The notes under the pieces are model-generated. The model did no database searches. It worked only from the letters and a program-made list of their open reading frames with translations, and had not been told where the DNA came from. The position numbers and the translations under genes were made by a program. Positions 21,927 through 32,173 of a stretch of DNA of 64,000 nt are shown one piece after another. How positions within the stretch are numbered: the stretch's first letter is position 1; each line of letters begins with the position of its first letter. The stretch spans positions 7,641,204 through 7,705,203 of the forward strand of contig CM038463.1 in the NCBI GenBank assembly GCA_021464415.1, in the 5' to 3' direction. Origin of the DNA: Lonicera japonica. Taxonomy: Eukaryota; Streptophyta; Magnoliopsida; Dipsacales; Caprifoliaceae.

Positions 21927-24900
21927 ATGATGAAGGGCCTTTTAAAAGGTCTAAGATACTTTTCTCATATGTTTGGTGAGTTTTCTTTTATTTTGTACAT
22001 TTTCCTCAAATTCCTCTTCAAAGTAAAAAAAATATTTAATACTATAGTTAATGGTGATGATATATTATCACTATTAGTATTATTCATATTGTTTCTTGAA
22101 AATTGCGGGCTTTCTTATTTTTGTATCACTTTGTATTTGTCTATATCACTAATTTCTTATATTTTTATTGAATTTGTGATAATATAATATTCTTATAATT
22201 ACTGTAATATAAAAATATTTTCTCAAACCAATGAATACGGTATAAAAGAAATATCCTCTAATTCAAATTAAGAGACCCTATTCAAGTTACAAGAAATTCT
22301 TAATTTGGCCCCTAAATTAATTTTTGTGCTGCAAAATTAGTTACTGAAAAGGGAAATTGGAATTGATGACGCAGAAGAAGAAAAGGAAGCGGAGATTCAG
22401 ATAGGAGCTCCTACAGATGTAAAGCATGTGGCCCACATTGGATGGGATGGCCCCTCATCAGTTGAAACACCTAGCTGGGTATTATTAATAAATCTCTCTT
22501 TCCTTCTCTTTTTTATTTATTTTTATTTTTTTAATACAATTAAAGAGCAATATTTTAAAAAATGCTAGTCGAACTTATATCAGTTATAAAGCTCCTAACG
22601 TCCAGAACATCTATGCGAGGAAAAAAACCTCCATGGCACAAGTGTGCCACCTCACATTTCCACCTCATCATCCTAATCCAATCAAATATTGTCACTTGTC
22701 AATCTTCTTTAATTTTTTTTTTAAAACATAACAATCACACAATACAATTATATATACATATATACCCTCCTCTCTCTCTATATATATATATACATATATA
22801 TCTCTTACCACCACAACCACCATGAAATGGTCACCGTAGCACCCAATCCACCACCACCACCAGCCGAACTCAAACCAGAATACTGGTGTTTTATTCGGCG
22901 ACGAAGGCGGCAACCACCACACTGTTGGAAGTCAAAGGCAGAGTCGGAGCAAAGGGAGGAAGAGGTATTCCGGTTTGAGTCCGGCTTGTGGTGGTGGTGG
23001 ATTGGGTGCGACAGTGACCATTTCACAGTAGTTGTGATGGTGATGGTGGTGAGAGAGAGAGAGAAAGGAGGGTGTATATATATATAATTGTATTGTGTGA
23101 TTGTTATGTTTTAAAAAAAAAAATTTAAAAAGACCGACAACTGGCAATATTTGATTGGCTTGGAATAATGAGGTGGAAAGGTGAGGTGGCACACCTGTGC
23201 CATGAATGTTTTTCTCCTATGCGAGACCTAAGTGGTTAGACACTAGGTAGATTTTTTTTTTATATTTTTAAATATAAATGTATATAATACAAAAACAAAT
23301 AAACCATAGTCATTAGGTCTACTATACAAAACAAAATTAAACACAAGTACACATACACAGTGAAATTATCAATTTATTTCAAACAACAGTAACAAAAAAA
23401 AAAGAAAAAAAAAACTAGTGAAAGAAAATGCAATAATAAAAAAAAGAAGGATGTTGTTCAAGATATGACTGAAGAAAAAAGGTCGAATGGTGAGTTTATA
23501 ATTAGGCAAAGTGAGTTTTTCTTCTACGTCTTCTAGTGACTGCTGATTAGGTTTTGGTTTCAATCGAAAGAATGAAAGATGAATTTGCTTAAGATGGTGA
23601 ATTTATAATTAGGCAAAGTTAAATTTTTAGCTAATTAATGGATGGATACCCCTTGTTAGATGCCATTAGGCTTAATTTGTTAAACACCACAAACCTAACC
23701 CGACTCGACCTAGCTATATACGTAAATACGTATTTTGCTCTATCCCCGGTGATCAATGATACTTTTAGGACTATGTTGCACAGCTATTGAAATGAACTCA
23801 GAAAACAAAAGCTTTATATAGGAATTTTGTTAAACTCCTAATATATATATATATATATATATTTTTGCAGATGAAGGAATTCAAAACATCAGGGGGATTT
23901 GAGTCAGCAAGCATAGGTCCTGCTGCACCTGGAAACTCTAGAGAGAATCGAGACAATAAGAATAGGGTTGATGAAGGTCTGATCCATATCCAATTCTATT
24001 TCATTTCAAAATCATATATATAATAAATATATAATAATATTCTCACATTTATTAAGCTACTAGGGTATATTAAATAATAAGTAATAATAAGATAAAAAGG
24101 AATAACATGTGATGAATCTAAATCGACAAACTTAGGTTCAATATATCTTCATGCTAGAAAAACTAAAAGTAAACCAGATTGGACCGACTTGTTTTTAATT
24201 TTTAAAGAATCTTTTAATCATATTTTTTTATTTTATTTTGATCTCGGCAAAACAAGTTTTTAAGAAATTAAACTCAAGGCCATATGTGAAAATAATTCAA
24301 TCACATTTGTTGGTAAGATTTAAAAATGGTTTAAAAATTTGACTGATATATTGTGAATACTCCTAAAATCACCATACTGAAATGACCAATAATATACAAA
24401 CATATAAAGTACGTCCTTAAATGTTACTTAATATTTTTTATTAATTTTTTTTTTACATAATTCTATAGTCATAATGGATCTCGTTTAATTGATTTTGATT
24501 AGTAAATTTTAAATATTAAATTTTTATTTTTTTAATTAAGTTATGACATTTTTAATGTAGAAAAAATGATTGGTTGTGAGATTTTATTGTGTCTATATTA
24601 TTGGTGTTAAATGTTATTCAATAATTTTTCTTATTTTCTTTTTACATAATTCTATAGTCATGATTGATCTTTTTTAATTAATCTTGATTAGTATATTTAA
24701 ATATTAAATTCATAATTATGTAGTCATGATGGATCTTCTTTATTTGATTTTGATTAGTAGATTTAAATATTAAATTTTTATTAAATTTCTTGATTAATAT
24801 ATTTTAAATAGTAAATATTAATTTTTTTAATTTAAGGTGAATCTTGTGTGATTGATCTTGATTAGTATATTTAAAGATTATTTTTTTATTGAATTTCTTG

Positions 24901-26571
24901 ATTAGTAAAGTTTAAATATTAATTTTTTTTATTTTTTATTTTTTATTTTAAGTCATGGCATTTTTAATGTAAAAAATTTATTGGTGTGTGAGAGTTTACT
25001 TTGTGTATATTATTGGTGTTAAATGTTACTCGATAATTTTTATTTATTTTTACATAATAGTCATGATGAATTTTTTTTAATTTTATTTTAATAGTCATGA
25101 TAAATATTATTTTTTATTAAATTTTAATTTATTTTATTTCAAGTTTTGGCATTTTTAATATAAATTTTTTTATTAGTGTGTAAGAATTTATTGTGTGTAT
25201 ATCATTAGTGTGAGTATTTTAACTTTGATGTGACATCTTGATATATTTATAAAACTCATTCAAGAATGTAGAGTTAAACATATATATTTTTAACTATTAT
25301 ATTTTTATACTCTTTAAAAATAAATTTAGTCAAACTTAATATTTTATAATATAAATTGTGACTTCTCCTTGGGCTTTAGATATAGTATATATGCTAATAT
25401 GCCTTGGGCCATATGTAGTTATTATATATAGGCTACCTTGGGTTCTAGTTTCAAATATTCTAGGATTGGATTCCGTACCTTTAATAATCCATATTTAACT
25501 TTGACTACTTTTTAAAGATGCATGCATTTTACACTGATGAGCGATTAAGAATTAAATTTATTTAATATAGTAAGATTTAGTACATTAATTATATTCTAAA
25601 AAAAGTTTAATTTTAATTTAACACATTCCATAAAGAAATATGAACTTTTAATTTGGGGGTTGAGGGAGTAATATTTGCCCTCCATTAATACTTTGTCTGT
25701 TTCAAAAATGATCCTTTTATTTTTTGCCAAGGGTGGACTCAAATTTTTCTAGACTCTAGAGGGTTTGCTTAATGGACTGGATTGGGATAGACCTAAAAAA
25801 AAGACCTTAAATGGCTGGGTTGATCAGGCCTTGATTTTGGTCATAATTATGTACCTTATATATCCAAAAAAATAAGTATGTGATTAACTTGAAATCGGTA
25901 TTTTTTTAAAAAATATAATAAAGTAAAAGTGAAACTATTGGTTGGAGACAAAGAAAGTGTTGTTTTAATAAAAGTAAAACAATTTCAAGAGCGCTGCAAT
26001 AGTAACACGATGCTGCACTTAGCAGACATGAGACACACAACCACTATTTTAATTTACTTGTCCCATATCCAAAATCACGGTGCATCAAACTATTTTCTCT
26101 ATTTCAGGAAAAAGTACAAGAGATCTACCAGACTTGCCAAAATCATCAAGAGCCAATATTTCACCAGACTATTCTATAGCAGCAGCTCAATCCCCAATTA
26201 GAGACCCTTCAACTACAAAATCAAAGCAACCCAGAAGGCACCAATCTAAGGACTCATCCGACGGTCCTAATAAAGCCACCGGAATCGAACTTGATCAATC
26301 CCCGTCAAGAAACCCACCAGACATTCCCAAGAAGTCAAGGAGGAAAAAGTCAAAGGAATCCATTAATGTTGGCCCCTCCAAATCCTCCAGGCCAAAAGTT
26401 AACTCCTCTAATTCCACCAGAGATACAGTGCCTCCATATCCGGATCCTGGGTCATGCAATGAACCCGTATTAGGATCCACTAAGGACAACAATAATATTA
26501 ATAATAATAATGACTATCCATATTCAAGTTACAGGCCAAATTGTACAAGAGGAAATGAGGAGAAATGGTAA
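21927..26571 (+). CDS. ROP-interactive CRIB motif protein, RIC10/RIC11-like
   Basis: An effector that binds active ROP (plant Rho) GTPases through a CRIB motif and links them to cytoskeleton and polarity outputs. Exons are 21927-21975, 22375-22478, 23871-23976 and 26108-26571, joined in phases 1, 0 and 1, giving 240 residues. The N terminus [15 protein letters not shown] is the hallmark of the RIC10/11 subgroup. The CRIB motif spans about residues 24-42 ([17 protein letters not shown]) with both conserved H residues and the G-W-D-G end, followed by PSWMKEFK, also typical of the family. The C-terminal half is a low-complexity, basic, Ser/Pro-rich tail ([20 protein letters not shown], then an Asn run), as expected for this variable region. 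A tandem ATG pair offers 21927 or 21930 as start. Intron 2 contains a MULE-MITE and intron 3 (2.1 kb) an array of degenerate repeats. No disabling change is seen. Confidence 0.92.
22620..23216. mobile_element. MULE-type foldback MITE in intron 2 of the CRIB gene
   Basis: A perfect 9-bp duplication CTATGCGAG flanks it (22611-22619 and 23217-23225). The ends are GAAAAAAACCTCCATGGCAC and the reverse complement of GAGAAAAACATTCATGGCAC. The inverted repeat continues almost to the centre, including GTGTGCCACCTCAC, ATTGGATTAGGATGA-type blocks and CCACCACCACC opposite GGTGGTGGTGG. Several open frames inside are by-products of the CCA/GGT repeats. Confidence 0.9.
24415..25215. repeat. Degenerate AT-rich repeat array in intron 3 of the CRIB gene
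   Basis: Several diverged copies of a block contain ATAATTCTATAGTCAT, GATTTTGATTAGTA, TTAAATATTAAATTTTTATT and GGTGTTAAATGTTA. Landmarks recur at about 24418, 24608 and 25019. Single copies of related sequence lie elsewhere in the window (about 2190, 38130 and 57945). Confidence 0.7.
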
Positions 26572-27033
26572 ATTATCTAAAATATTCGGGGTTCTGTTTC
26601 AATTTTTGTGCCTTGTAGCATCTGGATAGCTAGTGACTTGCTTAGTTGAAAGTGAGGACAAGATTTTTTTTTTCTTTTATATTTTTTCCCCATGGAATCT
26701 TGTATAACCCACCCGTGATATTGCTACTTTTTTCTTTTACAAAGTTTTTAATCTTTTGTAATTCTGTATAGGTTTATGATTCGGAAATATTTTGTTGTAA
26801 ATTAATGTGTCCATTATTTTATTGATTAATGTTCGTTGAATAAGTCGACAATTTTAAATAGAATAGTCTATGTGATGTTCAAACACTTTCCAGAAATTTA
26901 TTTCTTCTAAAAATATAAATTGACTAACGTGTCGTAATAAGAAACTTCCTTTGTTTTTAAATATATATTTTCCAATATTCCATTGGATTCTAAATCTATT
27001 GAAAATAGAGTGCAAGGGTCCCTTCAAAGGTTT
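26572..27033 (+). other. 3' UTR of the CRIB gene and short intergenic DNA
   Basis: AT-rich sequence downstream of the stop; no second gene is seen before the duplicated segment starts at 27034. Confidence 0.4.
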
Positions 27034-27882
27034 CATGGAATAATTAATTAAAAAGAGCATAATTTAATCCACCTGTGGTTAAGTTAGTCTTTAAATCAGA
27101 TTACAAGTAATCATACTTAAAAAAATTTATATACATGTCTCACTATGATTCACTAATATTTCAAAAGGTATCTTTCTTCTAATCAAAGAAGAAATGAATT
27201 TTGTTAAACAGTCTATTTCTTTCGTTTTAAATTACAAATTCTTGATTTATAATTAAACATGTTAAAATATAAAACGAGACTTCATAATCATCCTCGTCGT
27301 CAGCCCCGAGATGTATAGGATTTTGTACAAAATTAAAGTCGATCAAAATATTTTCCTCATATGAAGGCACTTTTTTGGATCCGTAGGATAAGTTAGGAAA
27401 ATTTTTGTTGCCTTCATACCCTATTATAAATAATGAAAGGATTAAATTAGTGCTCCAAGAGATTGCTATTATAGCTAATAAAAATATGAGCCTCATTTGG
27501 CTATCTAAATTTAGCTAGCCTATGTGGCTCTCTACTTGATATATTAATAATAAGTTTGTGTTTCTTATTTTTCTTCATGCAACTTTACTCTTTTAAATAA
27601 TTTTGTTCAAAAACAATAAAAAATTGGTAACTATTGCAAATGGAGATAGAGTGTCATTGGAGTTGACCACTAAACTATGCTTTTTATTTTAGAAATTATG
27701 CTCTCTAAAATAGGGCATTGTTGCCTTACGATCCTATCTATAGTTCTAACTTTTAAGGCCAACCATCATTCGTATAAATATGGAAAGGTAAAGTAGTGCT
27801 GGATAACTATCATGGATGTCAATGGGTTCGATGTGAGAAAAGTTGGGGATGAAACTTGTACCCTAGTTTCCTATACGGCATT

Positions 27883-28294
27883 TGTTGGAGGTAAATCCAC
27901 AATTGCGCTCCTCTCCGTGGTGAATCCGAAAGGTATATCCGGTGTGCAGGTTATCTAATGCCATAGCGCTCTAATGGTCGTTGGGTACAAGGAAATAAAG
28001 TTGCGCCTTTGCTAACAGCTATAGCTTTTGGCGCAATGGTAAGCGCTTGATCCTCACAATTGGTATTAGAGGAGGCCACGGGTTCGATACCTGGGGCGCG
28101 CCATTGTGGGGGGGGGATTGTTGGAGGTAAATCCACAATTGCGCTCCTCTCCGTGGTGAATCCGGAGGGTATATCCGGTGTGCAAGTTATCTAATGCCAT
28201 GGCGCTCTAATGGTCGTTGGGTACAAGGAAATAAAGTTGCGCCTTCGCTAACAGTTATAACTTTTGGCGCAATGGTAAGCGCTTGATCCTCACA
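27883..28294 (+). mobile_element. TRIM (terminal-repeat retrotransposon in miniature), 60-bp internal region
   Basis: Two direct terminal repeats of exactly 176 bp (27883-28058 and 28119-28294) start TGTTGGAGGTAAATCC and end GATCCTCACA. The 60-bp middle starts ATTGGTATTAGAGG, close to the initiator-Met tRNA primer-binding site (TGGTATCAGAGC), and ends with GTGGGGGGGGGA, a polypurine tract. A perfect GCATT target duplication flanks it (27878-27882 and 28295-28299). The paralogous site in copy B (about 29918-29930) has a single GCATT and no insert, which proves the borders. It is non-coding, so it would need proteins in trans. Confidence 0.93.
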
Positions 28295-28536
28295 GCATTG
28301 TTCCACTATTTGAGCTAAAAAAAATGTATTAATAATATATAACTCAATAAAATTTACTTTTGGCAAACTCAAAGTTATTTTTAGATATAATAGACAAGTT
28401 AAAAAAAATACTTGCGTTAAATAAATTTTAGTAAATACGGAGAACCTTCTTATTTCCTTCACCAAAGAAGAAGACCAATTAAAACTCAGTAAGAAAGGAT
28501 GAAGGAAGACTCTTTACACTGCTCTATGGAAGGAAT

Positions 28537-29059
28537 ATGGATACTCTACAAACGTTAATGGAAATGGATGAATGTGAAGGCGCAATGACTAAAAGAGATA
28601 AAGATAAGAAAACCATCACTGGCACTTTGGTGGCCACAACTAACAAGCTTAGCTTTGCGGATACAGTGAGGAAAACAGGCATGTAAGTGAGAAAGGGAAT
28701 TAGTTTCAAGGGGCAAGTGATGTTAAATTTTGATAAAATCTCCATAACCCCTCCATCGCTATCATCTCCATACCCTTTAATTACAATAAAACCTGCAGAA
28801 TACAGATATCCTAAAAGTTATGGGAAGATCATTGTCCTTTATGATGATGCAAAATCTTCTGATATCTATATGGAAACTGAGAAGAGATTTCTTTCTCATG
28901 GAACTAGGCAACGATTTCTTTTTGCTCAAATGTGATGACAAGGAAACAATATGTAGAGCCCTCACAGAAGGACCTTAGATCATCTATGGAAATTATGCCA
29001 AAACCATGATTTATACTTCAAAGGGTAAGATCATTTCCACTTGCGTATGGGTTTGTATT
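28537..29059 (+). pseudogene. LINE (L1-type) ORF1 remnant, copy A, cut by the duplication breakpoint
   Basis: A frame opens at 28537 with LQTLMEMDECEGAMTKRD and LSFADTVRKTG, then a stop. Later frames give KGQVMLNFDKISITPP and GNDFFLLKCDD..ALTEGP, which match the DUF4283-type RNA-binding region of plant L1 ORF1-like proteins. Compared with copy B it lacks 18 bases near 28548. It ends abruptly at the duplication border. Stops and frame changes show it is dead. Confidence 0.7.
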
Positions 29060-30707
29060 CATGGAATAATTAATTAAAAAGAGCATAATTTAATCCACCT
29101 GTGGTTAAGTTAGTCTTTAAATCAGATTACAAGTAATCATACTTAAAAAAATTTATATACATGTCTCACTATGATTCACTAATATTTCAAAAGGTATCTT
29201 TCTTCTAATTAAAGAAGAAATGAATTTTGTTAAACAATCTATTTCTTTCGTTTTAAATTTCTTGATTTATAATTAAACATGTTAAAATATAAAACGAGAT
29301 TTCATAATCATCCTCGTCGTCAGCCCCGAGATGTATAGGATTTTGTACAAAATTAAAGTCGATCAAAATATTTTCCTCATATGAAGGCGCTTTTTTGGAT
29401 CCGTAGGATAAGTTAGGAAAATTTTTGTTGCCTTCATACCCTATTATAAATAATGAAAGGATTAAATTAGTGCTCTAAGAGATTGCTATTATAACTAATA
29501 AAAATATGAGCCTCATTTGGCTATCTAAATTTAGTTAGCCTATGTGGCTCTCTACTTGATATATTAATAATAAGTTTGCGTTTCTTTATTTTTCTTCATG
29601 CAACTTTACTCTTTTAAATAATTTTGTTCAAAAACAATAAAAAATTGGTAACTATTGCAAATGGAGATAGAGTATCATTGGAGTTGACCACTAAACTATG
29701 CTCTCCATTTCAAAAATTGCTCTTTATTTTAGAAATTATGCTCTTTAAAATAGGGCATTGTTGCATTACGATCCTATCTATAGTTCCGACTTTTAAGGCC
29801 AGCCATCATTCGTGTAAATATGGAAAGGTAAAGTAGTGCTGGATAACTATCATGGATGTCAATGGGTTCGATGCGAGAAAAGTTGGGGATGAAACTTGAA
29901 CCCTAGTTTCCTATACGGCATTGTTCCACTATTTGAGCTTAAAAAATGTATTAATAATATATAACTCAATAAAATTTACTTTTGGCAAACTCAAAGTTAT
30001 TTTTAGATATAATAGACAAGTTAAAAAAAAATAAAAAATTGTGTTATATACGTACATTTTAGTAAATACGGAGAACCTTCTTATTTCCTCCACCAAAGAA
30101 GAAGACTAATAAAAACAAAGTAAGAAAGGATGAAGGAAGACTCTTTACACTGCTCTATGGAAGGAATATGGATACGTCTATAGAAGAATTTTCTCTACAA
30201 ACGTTAATGGAAATGGATGAATGTGAAGGCGCAATGACTAAAAGAGATAAAAATAAGAAAACCATCACTTGCACTTTGGTGGCCACAACTAACAAGCTTA
30301 GCTTTGCGGATACAGTGAGGAAAACAGGCATTTAAGTGAGAAAGGGAGTTAGTTTCAAGGGGCAAGTGATGTTAGATTTTGATAAAATCTCCATAACCCC
30401 TCCATCGCTATAATCTCCATACCCTTTAATTACACTAAAACCAAAATACAGATATCCTAAAAGTTATGGGAAGATCATTGTCCTTTATGATGATGCAAAA
30501 TCTTCCGATATCTATATGGAAACCGAGAAGAGATTTCTTTCTCATGGAACTAGGCAACGATTTCTTTTTGCTCAAATGTGATGACGAGGAAACAATAGAT
30601 AGAGCCCTCACGGAAGGACCTTAGATCATCTCTGAAAATTATGCCAAAACCATGATTTATTACTTCAAATGGTAAGATCATTTCCACTTGCGTATAGGTT
30701 TGTATTC
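29060..30707. repeat. Tandem segmental duplication, copy B
   Basis: This is the second copy of the segment at 27034-29059, without the TRIM insertion. Its right border is at about 30707, where similarity to copy A stops; the ORF1 remnant continues beyond it. Confidence 0.92.
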
Positions 30708-30969
30708 TAAAACTTCCGGTGGAACTATACACAAAATAGGTCATATTCTCCATAAGGACATGCCTTGGATGACCACACAAGGTAATGCGTTCTGGGTGAC
30801 TCGGGGTAAGTTTGCTCGCATTAGTGTAAAAAATGAGTTTAGAAAGCCAGTTATAAATAAAATTATAGTTAATAAATTGTTGCTCAATGTGGAATACAAG
30901 AATGTAAATGATGTATGCTTTGTATGTGGCCAAATTGATCACATAATGGAGGGATGTCCTAGCAACTAA
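30168..30969 (+). pseudogene. LINE (L1-type) ORF1 remnant, copy B, with CCHC zinc knuckle
   Basis: The frame opens at 30168 (MDTSIEEFSLQTLMEMDE) and soon hits a stop. The readable downstream part, 30688-30969, carries TRGKFARISV and a zinc knuckle CFVCGQIDHIMEGCP (C-x2-C-x4-H-x4-C), matching the DUF4283 plus zf-CCHC_4 arrangement of plant LINE ORF1-like nucleic-acid-binding proteins. Several stops separate the parts, so it is a pseudogene. Sequence after 30969 degenerates quickly and no endonuclease or reverse transcriptase follows. Confidence 0.75.
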
Positions 30970-31259
30970 AAGTCCAATACGGGGGAGGATATGACATTTT
31001 CCACATCCAAGCATGCCAATGGAAAACAAATTTTATTCCAAACAATGTGGAGCAACAAGATGTTACAGAACTTGAGATGAGGGATAATAATGAATCTGAT
31101 CCATAGGAGACGGAATACGGGTCGTGAATAGGTTTTCCCTTTCGATAAGTGAAAACTATCAATATCCATACACTTCTGAGACTATGCCCAACATGAATGA
31201 TGTTCTTTCCAAACTAATGGTAGTATTCACACTCGGGGACATCTTATTCGTGTAGCTTA

Positions 31260-32173
31260 TGTTAGAAAATTTGTGCAATTTTAAATATAAAAACTGATAT
31301 AATCCGACATCGAGTCCTGTGATAACCACAATCTCCTTAAAACAGTTACGTCGCGTCTCGGGTTGTGCTTAAGTACTGCTTAACGACGCCTGTTTCCCAG
31401 GATAAAACGATGATTCAGTTGTACTTTAGCACGCAAGCACACTGATCGAACTGAAAAATTCTTGAACTTACCACCGAATATAGGAACCTACTGTCTAGAG
31501 AGGAGAAGGAAAAAAAACGAGTGTGTGTAGAGATTTCGAGAACTTGATTGTGTGTGTATGAGGAAGAGCTATGATCTCCTTTTTAATTCAAATTGGAGAG
31601 AATAATGACCATTAACATGGTCATTAATTCAAATACGTTTCTCAAAACTGATAATTTAAGTGACAATTTAATTGGGATAAATGCATTAGTTTAAAATTCA
31701 AATTGGAAAAAATTAAATTTTCGGGTGCAAAACTTAGCCCGTGCAAGGCTCGCTTTTCGGTCCGGCATTCGTGTCCGCAGGTGCGGGCACATACGAGCCG
31801 CAATGGTTTCAGGCTTATTTCGGTCCGTGATTTGCACCCCCCTGCGCCTGTGTGCGCGAGAGAGAGCCTCTTATCTTGAATCATTCAATAAGGCATTCCT
31901 ATGAGCTTAGTTATAAGCCCATATAATTTTTTCCATCTTTCCTATGTGGGACTACCCACTTTCATTACATTTTCCAACTTCAACTTGCTCACTTTGGGTG
32001 ACAATTTCTCATTCACCACTTAATCATTTTGAGCACATAACTACACAATTTCGATGTACTCACATAGGAGAACACAAATATATTAAGAACTTTCACAACC
32101 GAGTGCAAAGTCTTATTACAATTTTGCCCTCAAAATGGTAGAAAATGTGTTTTCTAATACCCATTTTCTAACA
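31260..32173. mobile_element. Solo LTR, 914 bp, target duplication GCTTA
   Basis: The ends are TGTTAGAAAA and TTTTCTAACA, a perfect 10-bp inverted repeat with TG..CA borders. GCTTA duplications lie at 31255-31259 and 32174-32178. There is no internal region, so it is a solo LTR. The family is unlike the solo LTRs at 11575 and 58206. Orientation is not certain. Confidence 0.9.

Larger units (their letters stand above)
27034..29059. repeat. Tandem segmental duplication, copy A
   Basis: It starts CATGGAATAATTAATTAAAA and aligns with copy B (29060-30707) over its whole length apart from small indels and the 412-bp TRIM insertion. The copies are about 95 percent or more alike by eye. A minus-strand open frame of 89 codons (27227-27496, N terminus MRLIFLLAIIAISWSTN, later ILIDFNFVQNPIHLGADDED) is intact here but has a stop in copy B. 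I do not recognise it and doubt it is a gene. Confidence 0.92.

Noticed and set aside
22692..23192. Overlapping open frames rich in P or W/G on both strands
   Set aside because: They come from CCACCACC/GGTGGTGG in the arms of the foldback MITE in an intron.
27227..27496. 89-codon minus-strand ORF with a hydrophobic start
   Set aside because: The duplicate in copy B has an in-frame stop and no family is recognised; kept only as a note.
27883..28294. tRNA-derived SINE
   Set aside because: A- and B-box-like words are present, but the two identical 176-bp ends, primer-binding site, polypurine tract and 5-bp target duplication fit an LTR-type TRIM better.
30550..31029. 159-codon minus-strand ORF
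   Set aside because: It lies opposite the LINE ORF1 remnant whose zinc knuckle is on the plus strand; no domain in the minus frame.
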